Shown: piece by piece, positions 45,428 through 59,000 of the stretch
How the letters are laid out: each line of letters begins with the position of its first letter
Position numbering within the stretch: the first letter of the stretch is position 1
NCBI GenBank assembly: GCA_030248135.1
Contig: JASANC010003886.1
Span: 124,001 to 188,000, forward strand
Source of the DNA: Theristus sp. LFF4_11
Taxonomy: Eukaryota; Nematoda; Chromadorea; Monhysterida; Xyalidae
Direction: 5' to 3'
DNA: 64,000 nucleotides
Translations under genes and position numbers: made by a program
The notes under the pieces: model-generated
What the model saw: the letters and a program-made list of their open reading frames with translations, nothing else
What the model was told of the DNA's origin: nothing
Database searches by the model: none

Positions 45428-46029
45428 GCTAAGCGCGCGAAAGAAGCGCGAATGTGCGCGAAACATCATGCTGTGTTCGATTCCCTTGTTCCATCGTGCG
45501 TGAGAGAGTTCAGTTCAGTTGAAGTGAACTGTGTGCTCGTTTTGTGAAAATGAGTCATCTGCCAATTGAAAATTGCGTATTTGTCGTGAAAACGTTTCGT
45601 GAAGCAAAAAATTGCTGCTCCTAATGCCCACAGCCCCGGATCGCGACGTACATGAAAGAGCTGAACATCGGTCCACAGTTTTGAGAATTTTGGACGATCT
45701 ATTTTAGCTAATAGGGCTCGATTGTGCACTGAAGCTGGCGGCTCACATTTTGAGAAAAAATAGCTTTAATTTTTGACAGTTTTTTTGCTCAATTTGTGAC
45801 GTTATCAATGAATAATTCCGATGTGAGTTAAAGATGCTGGTTTTCGTGCAAAAATTCGGTTTTTTTTCAAACTTTGCTTCCGCACTGGGGCAACGTTCTC
45901 TCGTTTGGCTAAAAATTGATGGAAATCTGATTGCTTTTTTCTTGAATAAGCAACTAAAATTTCAGCTCAAACGGTCCAACCGTTGGCGAGTTAGAGCGAT
46001 TCAAAGTTGTATCCACTACTTTTGGACGT

Positions 46030-46673
46030 ATGCAGCTGCAAAATGTACCACATTTCTGCTCCATTTCGGAAATCGTTCGTACATACAAATGGTGGTAATG
46101 TGAACCATTGCTGCTCCATACCGCCTACGTGAATGAAACGTGAACGTGTGTATTGATGTAAACGGAATGAATCATAATTGCGCAATAATGTAACTGCCCC
46201 AACCATCAGTGGATCGTCATTTATGCCACAATCAGGTGTAATCAGGAATGTATCAGGTGTAATCATTTGTTTTAGGTTCTGCAACTCAATGCGTGTGTAG
46301 GTAGACGTAGAATGGAATCGAGTTTCAAATTTTATGTGACAATTCAAAATAGCCCAACTGACCCAACTATATTCAGGCGATTTGGGTCAATTTTTTTATT
46401 CTAGCGTCATTCATGAAACTGTTCACCTATCTATGCGCGCATTTAGTGTCGGTACCAAAGTAAAAGATAATAATGAAAAGTGGGTCGATGGGTGGGATTA
46501 CTGTACTTTCCGTTTTTATACAGCAAGGCACACATTGCATGCAAATGTTGCTTTACAGCTGCAAAGTACATTCTTGCGTGATAATGCATAATACATTGCA
46601 GCTCCATTCCGGTCTGTTAAAGTGGACCGTTTTGGCAGTCACTCAACAACAGAACAACCACCTCAAGTGACAT
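46030..46673. other. Intergenic, nothing recognised
   Basis: No supported gene between the mariner-type element and the 3' end of the LRR gene. Confidence 0.5.
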
Positions 46674-49600
46674 TCATTCAGCAGCAGTGACGTCAGCAGC
46701 GAATGCATTCACGTAGCCAATCAGTGCCGAGCACACGAGCGCTGCATTAATCAGCAACAGCGTGACCATTCGCACGGCGCGTTTCGTGCGATCGAGGCCA
46801 AGTGTTGAGTCGGCCGATGTCGATGTTCCGTCTGCCTGGTCGAAGCAGTGCAACTGTTGGAAATCAATCGATGTTAACGACTGTTGACGCATCAGCGTTG
46901 GCTCCGAGCAGCGAGTGCGATTCCATGAGACCAGCCGTGAAAGGAACTGCTCCTGCGGCAGTGAGCGCTGCCAGTGCCGCAGCCACGGTGACACCCACGC
47001 AAGGCGGCAGTCGCACACAAGCAGATTCTCAGACAGATCGATGTCGTACAACATGGTGCCGTGGTGGTTGACAAACGTTATGCCGCTAAAACGCATGTAC
47101 ACAAACAATAACAAATAGTAACGCAAGATGAAAAGCGAACCACATTCTTCAAAACTTACTCCATGTGAGCAAATGGTTCGATCGTGCGCAGCAGATTATT
47201 GCTGAGATCCAATTCAAGCAACGTCACTTGGTTGAGCGTGTGAAATATTGTTTCAGGAAATGTCTGAATTTCGGTACCACTGACTGCCAGCCGAAAATGA
47301 TACCCGCGAATGTTCTGCAGTGGCAAATGTTACAAGCGATTGAGTGCGTCTGCTTGCTTGTCCACAATAACTCAAAAATGAAGAACCTGAAATGCAGCCG
47401 CTTCAATTCGTTTGAGCGAGCGCCCAGTGATCTTTAGGTCGTTCAGCAGACGAAAATCTGCAGCGTGCAGCTGTGTGTTCAGCACCGAATCCGGAATTTC
47501 AACATGCAACAGACGCAACGGCGGAAGGTTGGCCAGGACTTCGCGAACTGGACGATCAGCTAGACCCGGTACTTCGTAAATGTGTAATTCGCGCAGATTT
47601 CGAAGCCAGCTAAAGCGATGAAAATTTTCACAATGCAGTGCCTAGTTTTCTAACGAAATTTTAAAACTTGCCGAAATGATTCAACAGATGGTAGGACGTC
47701 AAGAAACGGCATATTGTGCAGGTGCATCGTCTCAAGTTTGTGCAAACACCGAAGATGTTGATCATTGATAGTACTGAAGCGGTTGTAGCTAACATTCAAA
47801 TGTTTCAAATCAAACAACTGCTCCAGCAAACCGTCTTCTAGTTGTTTCAACTGATTGCGACTGACATCCAATGTGTGAAGTTTTTTAAGTGGTTTCAAGT
47901 CCTCAATCTGCAAGTTTGATACGTTGTGTCGCTGCATTGAAGAAGGCAGTTTGATTTAAAGTTTGATTCAAGCAACTGACCGTCAGTTGATAGATCTGAT
48001 TCATAGATATGTTCAAATGGATCATGGTTCGTTGGCCAATCCGCGGCATGCTGAATAGTCCAGTGTCGGCTAGATCCAAGCGCATAATTGAGTGGCTGAT
48101 GTCCTGTAGAAATTGACAGCTCAGTGCACCAAATTGCAAAAGACCAAATAAACAATAGTAAAAAACGCATAACACTACTTACTCTGAATGCGAGCGGGTG
48201 CCAGGTGGTGATCGGATTGTGACTGAGATCCAAATACTGCAAGCGATGCAATCCTTTGAAAGCAGCTTCATTGACTGTGTCGATTTTGTTTTGGCGCAGC
48301 ATCAGCGCAGTCAGGTTACTGAGTCCCTCAAAATGCAGTGCCTCCAGCTTTGCGATGCGATTACGGCTGAGATCGAGGCGGTGCAACGAGTTGCGAACGC
48401 TGTTCAGCGCTGCGTACGGAATGGCATCCAATTGGTTGCCAGACAGATCCAAATAATGCACGTTGTCAATCCCGAACGCACCGACCGCAATCGATGTCAA
48501 CGCATTGCTGTTCAAGTCTAGCCAGCTGTACATCATCTGTTAAAATTCACTGCTTCTTATAAACCGCTACCCTTTTTGATTATATTCTGCAAGCACACAG
48601 AGTGTCTCAAAAACTCAAGCGCAAAACGGCTCGTCTAGAGTTGGGTTTAAACAACGGTTTAAAACATTGAACGCTGTTTGAGATTCGCTGGTTTGCCATA
48701 GTCTGTGTTAAAATTACGTTTGAAACGAACAAAATTTTGATGCACCACTGCACAAATCAGACAGAAGTGTTAGTTTATAGTCGAAAGCTAGATTTATACC
48801 TGGTTGCTGAATGTTCCTTTGTGCAGTGTTCCGAGAAAATTGCCAGCTAGTCTCAACACTTCTAACTGTCTGCTACCGGCTAAAGCTGCCGATTCTATTT
48901 CTAGGAGTCCGTTGTTAGACAGGTTCAACCAACGTAACTCCGGAAAACCAGTCAACATATTCTTGCGCAAACGTTGAATTTCGTTGTTGCTAAGATCGAG
49001 GTACTGAAAGAAAAATCACAGCCCTGTGTGAACGTCTACAATGAAAAATCACAAAAGTTAAACGTCAATTAACACAATTCACTTGTAAATTGTTGGCCAC
49101 CGGTGCTAACTGGAATGAGCGAATTCGATTGTATGCTGCGTCCAAGTGAACAAGCGCCTTTGGCTGGTCAAGAAACGTAGCATCAAAATCAGTGAAATGA
49201 TTCTGCGCAATGTAAAGACGTTCTAACACTGGTACGTTCACCATGCAGCCACGGTCAATTCGGGTTAATCGGTTTTGACTCAGCAACAGCTCCTATGAAT
49301 AACACGTAAAGATGTAAAAAAGACGAAATGAAATTCAAAGAAGATTGCAACTTTATTATTATTACAGTTAATTACAACTTACGGTCATTCGTGGCAAATC
49401 GACAAATGCCCTGTGATGCGTAAAGTTGATGCGGTTGGTGGACAGGTCGAGTTTAATCAAAGAGGACAAATTGTGAAACGTCAGTGTATCAATAATAGGC
49501 AGCTGATTGGCACTGACAGTGACCACTTCTAAGTTGCTAAGCCCCGAAAACGCACTGGACGCTAAATGACGTAGCTTGTTGTTAGATAAGTCGACCGATC

Positions 49601-51675
49601 TGTAGGCAGTTTGAGAAAATTCATTTGGAGACTATGATTCATTTTAGCATTTTACTGATTACCTTAGTCTGGGAACAATGGATGGTGAGAAGACGTCAGT
49701 AGCAACGGAGACCAACTGATTTCTTGCCACATTCAAGTGTATCAACTGCGGCATGTTCATGAGCGCGTGCTGAGGTAGTCCGACAACTTCGTTATCATCC
49801 AGTCTGAGCACCCGTATTCGTTTCGTGCCTTCGACCGTTTCAGAAGGAAAGTACTTTAGACGATTACTCTGCAAGTTCAGTGTCTCGAGTCCAACGAGCC
49901 GACTGAACACCTTTGGCGCCAGCGTGTTTAGCTGATTATAGGACAAGTCCAGATAGGCCAGTGATGACATGTACAGAAAGGCACCGGCCTCAGTCACCTG
50001 CCGTAGCTGATTGCCTGCCAAACTCAACTGCACCAGGCTTGTACCCGCACCATTGTAACCGCCGAATGCCATGTTTTTCAGCTGACGAATTCGATTCTGT
50101 GAAATGTCCAGTTTTTCCAGTTTCTCCATGCCTTCTAGCGTCGATGTCGGTACGTCTGTCAATGTGTTATAACCGAGATACAGATGTTTCAACGAATGAC
50201 GAAAGTTCTTCATTGTACTGTTGTCCAACAGTGTCAATTTGTTGTATTTCAAATTCAGCACTTCCAATTCATGCAGGGGTCGCAGTGCTGCTGGCAGAGT
50301 GTGGAATTCGTTTTCTTCCAGATTCAGTGTCTGTAAAATTTCAATTAAACAAACTACAACATGACATTATTTCAAACCATTTTAGCTTCCTTACTTGAAG
50401 CGTAGCTGCCACTGGTTTGAACGTGCTCTCCGGTATGCCAGTAAGACTGTTGTGCGACAGGTCCAGGTGTTCCATGTAAATGACGGTGTCCATCAACTTG
50501 TCAGGAATGTAAGCCAGCTGGTTGAACGAGAGATCAAGCCGCTTGAATTTGCGAAAGTTAGCAAACGCGTGTTTGTCTAGCTGACTCAGTCGGTTGTTGC
50601 TGAGGTCGAGTGTCATTTCACGTTTGAATATTGCGTCTTTCACAGGCGAAAGCCGACGAAGATAGTTTCCTCCAAGGTCAAGCCGCTCTAAACTGAGCAG
50701 CTGTCGTAGTGAATCAAATGGAATCTTTTCCAGAGCATTGTTCTTCAAACTTAGCCACCTGAAATGACACATGTTGGGTATGATATACACAAAAAATGAT
50801 TTAAAAATACCTTATACACCTACCATAATGTCGCAGGCAGCGCCGTTGGATCGGTGTAGCTGATTCGATTGTTATCCAAAGTGAGCACTTCTAAGTTGAG
50901 ATTTCCAAAAACGTTTTCTGGCAGACGGGACAATAAGTTGTTATCGAGATGCAAAAATCGCAGATTCTTCAGTCTTGTTTGTGCGAACGTTTGTGATTTT
51001 ATGCTATCTATTCGATTGTGCTGTAGTTCTAAATAGTATAAGCTGTGCAGGTACAGTAGCGACTCCCCGGGCACAGTTGACAAGTAGTTGTGATTGAGGG
51101 AAAGCTTCGTAAGTGAATTCTGCAACACAATACAACAGTACTACAATAAAACATACACCGACCGTCACGTCAACGATAATGAGCTGGCATATGCAGTCGA
51201 AACTCAAAACTACAGACATGCCTGCAATCCTCTGAACGCGTTCACGTTGACGGTTTCAATTTGATTTCGGTCTAACTGAAGCACGGTGATCCCATGGCCA
51301 TTTTTGCGGAATGTGTCTTGATTGATGTAGGTTAAATGTCCGTCCATGATTGACAACTTCAAAATTTGCTTTGTAACCGAATCGTCCGTCGTCTTGGACA
51401 GATTTTGATTGATCTTCGGCAGCTCCGGCAGAACCGCCGACTGAATCCTATAGCAAATTTTATTCATTTTAAGTAAATTAAAAGCTGTTTCATACTGAAC
51501 AATGAATTGCAAAATAAACTGACCCAATACAATCGACTTGAAAGATTCTGTCGCCGACACACTGGCATTGATTCCACACTTGGTCCGGATCAGACAGGCA
51601 GGGAACGCAAAGGCACAGACGCGCGCAGCAAAACAAAACGATCAACAGGATTTCAATCAATACGTCAGCTGCCAT
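46674..51675 (-). CDS. Chaoptin-like leucine-rich repeat surface protein
   Basis: Fourteen minus-strand exons: 51675-51524, 51447-51222, 51119-50824, 50758-50395, 50330-49663, 49599-49383, 49292-49083, 49004-48800, 48536-48183, 48103-47981, 47931-47674, 47609-47386, 47313-47160 and 47085-46674. Exon 1 gives a signal peptide (VLIEILLIVLFCCARLCLC) and an LRR N-terminal Cys cap (CLSDPDQVWNQCQC). About 35 LRRs follow with LxxLxLxxNxL consensus, e.g. LRFLHLDNNLLSRLPENVF and LAYLDLSYNQLNTLAPKVF. The last exon has an LRR C-terminal cap (LVCDCRLAWVSPWLRHW ... RCSEP ... LHCFDQ) and a terminal hydrophobic stretch (MVTLLLINAALVCSALIGYV) that fits a GPI signal or membrane anchor. Introns after 51222 (CAG|GCATGT) and 47674 (CG|GCAAGT) appear to be GC-AG. 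The likely role is extracellular adhesion. Confidence 0.9.
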
Positions 51676-51759
51676 TCTTTTTGTTCAAAAAGTCAAACTG
51701 TCCTAAAGTTAAATCATCGTTATCGCCAGGAAAACTGATGGCAGTTTGAGAGCGAGGGA

Positions 51760-52440
51760 CGCAGAAGGAACTGTGATCGGTTGTTATGTTCCTTATTTTC
51801 CCGGTGCACTAAAATTTTCATTTCTTGCAAAGGTAATTTAGTTTTTTGGTGCTTTTCTGCGACGTGTATATCCGTTTGTTCAGCGTCAGATGAGCAAATT
51901 ATGGATAATTCACATCTTCAAAGGAAACACAACCATTGTCATTAGAAATGAAAAGAAAAAATGCAAACCACGCTAAAATACGCTCAAACACACTAAAATA
52001 CGCTTTTAAGAGAGCTCAAGAAATAACAGCAAAAATTATAGAAGACTTTAGCACTTAACTTGTTTTAGTTTTAAAATATTGTCGGGAATAGCATTCAGTT
52101 ATGAAAGAATAATTGGCTTATCATTTGCCTGCGAAAATGCTGAAAGTCTCAACTGATTATTGCGTTCGAGCGAACAAAACGTTGACGAGAATGTCAAATT
52201 GGCTGAATTCGGTAACAAACGTACTATTGAACGGAATGAACTAATGAATGGAAAAGTCCAGTATCCCGTCTTCTTTGTTTTGAATGTGTTGGTTAAATAG
52301 ACACGTTATTCGACTTCACATTGACGTGAGTTTTTTGTCAAAAAGTGTAACAGTTTTTAGCTGAATCTTCATTTCCAACACTCTGCCATACTATTAATGA
52401 TCATTGCAACTGTCTGTAACTTCAGCATTTTGACTCAGGA
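51760..52440. other. Intergenic, nothing recognised
   Basis: Upstream of the LRR gene; no exon, RNA or repeat supported. Confidence 0.5.
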
Positions 52441-53170
52441 TAATCATCGTTGTCGTCATCGAGATTCACATATAGCAGTGGCGCAAGTTCATCTTCAGCT
52501 TCGTCTTCATTGATGTCATCAGATTTATCCTCTCGACCCTTTAGTTTCACTTTTTTCAGCTGCTCAATGATCGTTTTCATTGTTCTCAATAATTGCCGAC
52601 ATTCGGTGTTCGAAATTGATGATCACTTTCTGGTGCAGCGCCCGATCATCGTTGATTTTTTGCACACCACTGCGAATTTTGGTTTTCAAATTGTCGAAAA
52701 TGTTTGGCACCGAACGGTACACAATTTCCATGAGGTGCCCCAAACCCATAGGTCAAGAGAAAAATTGAAACAAGTGCGCGAGTGGCTGTCGGCGTCGTTC
52801 GGTTATCGCTGGATCGGCCGCATAGGCAGAATTGAATGGCCCGAGAGGAGTCCGGACATGAAGCCTTTGACTTCTGCGTTTGGGGGCATCTGACGGATAA
52901 TGTGGGACATTTTCGGCGCCCACCACTGCAGCGGTGTGCAAAAAAATCATCGATGATCGGGCGCTGCACCAGAAAGTGCTCATCAGTTTTAAACATTGAA
53001 TGTCGGCGTTCATTGAGAACAATGGAAAACACATTGAGCAGCCGAGAAAAATGAAACTTAACGACCGTGAGCATGAACATGATGACATCAGTGAAGTTGA
53101 AGCTGACGATGAGCTTGTGCCACTGTCAGATGAGATTCTCGATGACGACAATGATGTTTATCTTGAGTAA
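52440..53170. pseudogene. Foldback of two mariner-type transposase C-terminal ends
   Basis: From the minus strand, 52749 down to about 52440 encodes HLMEIVYRSVPNIFDNLKTK then QKINDDRALHQKVIINFEHR and an acidic tail. From the plus strand, 52776-53170 encodes WIGRIGRIEWPERSPDMKP, the conserved W(P)xRSPDLxP block before the third catalytic residue of mariner transposases, then (frameshifted) DFCVWGHLTDNVGHF and the same tail ending DDDNDVYLE. The two halves are inverted duplicates with outward-facing 3' ends. Both are frameshifted. GGGACACCCTGTATATA at 53363-53379 is a typical mariner-type terminus. Confidence 0.8.
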
Positions 53171-53379
53171 AAAAAACTGAATTTAGGTGATCGATTTTTG
53201 AGTTTTTATGTATTTCTGCTGAACTATTATTGAAAAAGTGGAATTTCAGGATAAATTTGAACACACAAAATGTGTTCCTTATTTCTAAAAGTGTTTCAAG
53301 TTTCACGGCTTCAAGTGCAACCAGTTGGCCGCACGAGCCGTTTACTTTTGTTATGTTTTTTTGGGACACCCTGTATATA

Positions 53380-56014
53380 TGTTTGAAAAGCAATATGGAA
53401 ATCAAGGTTGCTAGGAAAATTTACATGCTGGTTTGCTGGTCAACCACAAAATCAAAACAACGGAAAAGGAAAACAAACCAAAAACAATTGCACACCACTG
53501 TTGTTCATATTTTTGCCGTGAAGTTACCAGAGGCATTGACGCGTGCTGTGTATGTTCTGTTGAATGACAGGCCACCAAATAAACAACAGCATGTTTCGCT
53601 TGAATTGTGAAAAGTCGGCATTTCGGTGCAAACATCATAAATGCATCCAAAGCGAATGTAAGTGCCCATACGTACATGTGTGCAGACCTACCGCCACCGC
53701 AAAAGTAATATGGTTCCAAAGAGTAGTTTATAAGTTTCCCCACGTTATGTACGCTTCGTAATAATCAGAGTGAAGAATAATAAAGCTCTAAAGCCAAGTT
53801 GTCTTTGCACCAACGGGCGCACACAGCGGGCGTGTTGTATTCATTTTTTCTCTGCGACTGCTTTGTGTGTACGTAGCTTTTAGAGACACAGCGGTGCGCG
53901 GCAAAGAACCAGTGAACAACAGCATCAGCAGCAGTATGCGCCATAATCTTGGTTGCTCCAAACACCTTTTTGGCACGACCAAAACAGCTGACTTCATCGG
54001 GCGCACGCCAGTGTTTCTTTGCTCCTCCACTGAACGTGTACTTTTGCACACAGCTGTACAGAACACTTTTGATTCGCTGTTCATTTTATACAAACTCATT
54101 CTTGTCAATAGGTACTTCCAAATGGGTTCGTGAGAGCAGTGTTCACTAAAAAAACAACACGCAGCGTTTCACGCAACAGTGCTGAGATAGGAGAGGCAAA
54201 AAGTTTCAAGCAACGATTCTCGCAAGGTTGTGCGCAGCTTACTTGTTTTTGTAACACTGTTGCGCGAAAAACGCGGCGTGAATCAGCGCGATGCGTAAAA
54301 TGAGCGTGTTGTTTTCTCAGTGTGTGTTTTTTTGGACAATAATTGGGCGACATTTTGTTTTTGTGTTCCTGACGCATGTGAGACGTTCAAAGGTGTGCGT
54401 CTTCGTTGTGCTCTTCCGACAGCCGCGGCAACAATTTTTGAAACGGCGCAGTGCCCAAAATCGCACATAACAATCTCCAACCGACTGTGAAATTTGAAAC
54501 GGGCAGCTACATTTTCAGCGCAACTTGTTCTTGCCGCTCAACAAAGAACAAGATCGTTCCAATCCGAACAAGATTAGTACAGGCTTTTTATGCCTGTCCT
54601 TTGTTTTAAAGTTTCATATCAACTTACACACACCACCGCACGCACAGCAACAGGGTTAGCATTGAGATGACACGTCTTACATAACGTCTGCATTTCTTGT
54701 ATTATTGCGATGCTGGAAGTCTTTTAGTGACAAAAACACTTTACGTTTTTTGTTTGCTCGAAAGAAATCACCAAAGCATGCAGCAGAACATTGAAAATTT
54801 ACGAATTCAACAAACAAGCAGAAAGGACAAACATACAATATTTTGGCATGAGTTCATGTAATTGAAATACAGCTAATTTCGTCTGGAACCAAATGAATGC
54901 AACATGAACCCCTGAGACTCGAGCATTCATTTACTCAGTTATTTCAAATAAACAACTGATACGGGAGGCGACCGTAACAGTTTCTAAGGTGAGAGCACGT
55001 TGACATTAATGACATTGTTTTATGCATCTCTGTTTAGTCCGTTGCACATAATGACTGTGTACATAAACCAAACAAAGTAATAGCAAACATTGCTGAGAAC
55101 AGCAGTTGCATGCTGCTGTAAGTGGTGCAGTATCATAAACAACACGAGCTGGCAATGTTACTGGCGATATGATCACATGAATCAAAACCATTGCACCAGA
55201 TTTTACATAAAACATGAAAACATCTCTTGTTAGCTGGTTAAACTGAAAAAATGCTTATTACCGCGTCTAAAAATGTTGAACTATGTCAATGTAGAAGCCA
55301 TGACTATAAATCTTATGATAGTTTTCTAAAATACAGCATTATTGTGGATCTTTAGGAAGGGCATTTTATTTATATTGCCGTGATGATAGGCATGTTCATA
55401 TTAAACCGGAAATTAAGCACAATCGTGGTCGTTCAAAAAAGGATGTATATGTGATTGAGTGTCTGTGATTAGCACATTCACACAAATTGTTGTGGTGAAC
55501 TCACCGAGTTGTGGCGAATTGAGAAAACTAAACATCTGAAATGCACCGTACGCAATGCGTTTAGTTTATTATAGGCCTCGTTCTGTCGGCGCTATATTTT
55601 TTTCAATTTCTTTTTTTGCTGTCGTCTTTTTCTCAAAGAAACTGGCTAAGTAAAACAAACGTTCTAAATATCGATCTGATGTAACGTTCAACACAACGCT
55701 TTCACAAACATGGCAAATCAGGTCATCCGATGTGCGGTTTCGGTTAATGCAGCAGAAGCCAATCACAAATTCCTGCAATTATTCTGCTGGAAAAATCATG
55801 TACTAACGCTGCTGCCTATAAAGTAAAACGTTTTTTAAACAAACGAAAATAAGATGAGATGTAGCAAATACAAGTTGTTCAAGTAGTGTTACCCCACAAA
55901 TATAGACATTGTTTCAATAACCAAAATTACCCGAAGACGCTACTTTACGCTATTTTGCTAAAAGAGATCAGTATTTTTGTGGCGACAACTGCAGTGGGCC
56001 GGCGAACACACAAA
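53380..56014. other. Long intergenic region
   Basis: No multi-exon gene was found. A 65-codon plus frame at 53564-53761 has a Cys cluster (NCEKSAFRCKHHKCIQSEC) loosely like an LDL-receptor class A module, too short to call. Imperfect inverted pieces around CAACACGCAGCGTTTCACGC (54157) and ACACTGTTGCGCGAAAAACG (54254) may be an old MITE. Confidence 0.4.
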
Positions 56015-59000
56015 ATGCAGATTTATTTGACAATACTAGCGTCGGTTTACACACTTTTGCATCACCATGCTTCCTGTCATCAGCGGTTACAAGCCAGACT
56101 CAGAGGCGGCGTTTTTCCGGTGATTTATTGTTTTCAATAAACATTCATTTGTGACGTTGACGTGAAAAATGCAAGCAAGTGCAAAATACAAAATGCTGAT
56201 TTGAATATCTCTGACACAGGGTTACGCAGACCCTCGACCACCGACTCCATTCATGGAACGCGAGCAGTTAATTCGTGAGCGTGTGCGAGAAGGAAGCAAA
56301 GAATATCAAACAATGACTGCTACCGAAATCACGCAATTGCAGTCACTGATGCTGAAATACATAAAGTGCACAAGAAATGTGGTATGCATTCAGACCATCT
56401 ATTCACCTGATCAGTACAATGTTGTACATGTATGCACGTCTGTTTGAGAAATCCATTATGCAATTTAGACACAGCAACTTGCTGTTTATGAAGCGCCTTT
56501 TAAATTCGACGACATAATTCCATCGGTGCAGCTTATGGAAGAGCTGGTGGCCGATGTTTGTCCAAACGAAGGTGAGTGGCCTTAGATATGTACATAACGC
56601 TGCTTTGATGTTATCAGTTTTGACTTAGGTATAAAACAAAACTGAACAAAACAAATCTCGCCACCAGAAAGTGAGACACGGACGAATCAAGGCAATTTGC
56701 ATGCGGCGAGAGTTCGACGGCGACGGCAACTGATCAATTACCAATATAAATGGGCATCATTTTGGGACTCGAACTATCCGATCTACGTTACATTCACGAA
56801 CGACGCAGCCGCAAACAGCAAGCTGCAAGCAATCATGGCCAACATGGCAGCGTTCTACAAGAAGTACTCGTGCATCGATTGGCAGATCGGCGTTCAACCA
56901 CCAGCGCACACGCAGCACATCACGGTTGTCACCGAACAGAGCGGGTCAGCAAAACAAAACCGAACACTCAAAAAGCACATTAACATAAAATAATGACACG
57001 AAGATTATAATTTGTGCAAGCAGATGTGCTTCTTACATCGGAAGAGATTATCGATTCGAAAATGGTAAACAGTGGCTATGGTTGTCGAGCAGCGGCTGCA
57101 TTCACGTAAGAAAATACTTATTTTTTTGTATTTGTATTTAATAGTTTGCTAAGTTGAATTCTGAATCGCGGAAAATCAGTAAATTGCTTTGAATGTATTT
57201 TAGTACGACACAGTGGTGCACGAATTTCTGCACGTTTTGGGCGTATTTCACGAGCAGTCGCGATCGGATGCGGCACAGTACATTACGTTGCACACGCACA
57301 ACATTCAGGATGGCATGATTTGGAACTTTCAAGACTGCAGCAAATATGGATGTAGTCTTATTGGGCCGTATGATCTGGGATCTGTCATGCATTATGGACG
57401 TGTGAGCCAAACAAGTTACATGGCATCAGACCCTTAAACTTTGTTAAAAACTTAAAAGTTTCAGTTTGGGTTTGCTATCGACAAAGATCTTGGTACATTC
57501 ACGACAAAAGACGAATCTATGACTGACACGCCTGGCATGGGATCGGACTTTTCTTTTTGGGATTTGAAGCGCGTCAATCAAATATATTGCTCAGGTGGGA
57601 AAGCATCTGAATAACTATAGTCGCCCTGTATAATTGTAGTATTAGCTGATTGGTTGCCTGAAACATCATGTTAAAAACAGAATGGATATTTTTTGATTTT
57701 GTGATTAGTTTGTTTCACGTGGCAAACAATAAGATTTTTAGTGGAAAAATCTTGTTCATGATTTGTGAGTTGCAGACAAATCAAAAGCAGCAATTTTCAT
57801 GGCAAAGAAACTATTGTTTTGGCAAAAAAACGACAGTGACGACGACGCTTTCTCCCGGGAAAAGATTACTGCAGAAATTGTTGCTCAAATTTTCACAAAC
57901 AAATGTTGAAGTTATGATTCAAAAGAAGCAATTTGAAAACGAACATCGCGGCCGCCGTCGTTCTTCTTGGAAAAACGAATTGACGGCAAAACAGATTATT
58001 TGCTTTTTACATATGTACGTCACAGAAATCCTCAAAAACGTTTTTATTAATTAAAAAAATTAAAACAGCTAATAGATATTTTATAGCAAACTCAGGTCTC
58101 CAATTGTCGTCGTGGCCTTCGTTCATATTTTAGAACAAAATGAAGTTTTATTGCCATGAAAACTGCTGATTGTGATTTGTCTTCATCTCGCCAAATCGCA
58201 TACAATTTTCCACTGAAATCTCAGTCTGTTCACACAAACTAAACGCATAAAATCACAAAACCAAAAAATGTACATGTACATTCCAAAATCTTTTTTGAAC
58301 CTGATTTTGATGTTCCAGGCAACCAATCAGCTAATACTATTATCAGATACATTACCCATAGCTACTATAGGCATCGTTTAGAAGTTTAAAAATACTTTTA
58401 TCAAAACTTGCATTCCACCGAAAAGCGCTTCAGGAAGATGTCACAATACACTCGATTGTGGTTCAGTTGGCTACCAGAATCCAGCGAAATGTTGGCAATG
58501 CATATGTCCTACGGGTGTCGGCAATGACGGTACCTGCAACAATCCGTTACCAGGTGGGTGTTCAGCCGTATAATGCATAGTCTTTGATGAGCAAAAGTTA
58601 TTCATGACCAGACCATCACTGCGGAGGCGTGATGACCGCCACGCATGAATGGCAAAGAATCACAGTGAATCGAGATCCACAGAACCCGTATCCAGATGAC
58701 TGCGTTTACATCATTCAGGTAAACTGTTAAAACAACATGAGTTTGATAAACTCGACTTCAAGAAGTCCACCACAAAATATGCGCAGAAAATTTTCCTACC
58801 TCTCTGATAATCTAAAGTTTTTTAGAACCCGCTCAGAAGAAGAATGCAATTTGTACCACGTGATTTATTTCTTTATGATAATGGAGTTCGCTCGTCTCGT
58901 TGCTACTGGGAAAATATCGAAGTTCGAATGGAAAACTACGAGCGAAGTACAGCTGTGTGCGTAATCGTGAAGTTATTTTACGATCATGTGAAAATTTTAA

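Larger units (their letters stand above)
44171..46029. mobile_element. Degraded mariner/Tc1-type element with ~90-bp TIRs
   Basis: The ends GTCCAAAAGTAGTGGGTACA (44173) and TATCCACTACTTTTGGAC (to 46027) begin long inverted repeats that continue through ACTTTGAATCGCTC, CCAACGGTT..ACCG, TTTGAGCTGAAATTTTAGTT and CGGAAGCAAAGTTCGAAAAA. A transposase-like start is left at 45549 (MSHLPIENCVFVVKTFREA, then a stop), and ARLCTEAGGSHFEK near 45715-45755 resembles a transposase C-terminus. Most of the transposase is gone. A second element (44491-45427) sits inside. Confidence 0.8.

Noticed and set aside
45466..45729. 87-codon minus-strand frame
   Set aside because: The plus strand there carries remnants of a mariner-type transposase start and C-terminus; the minus frame is a shadow.
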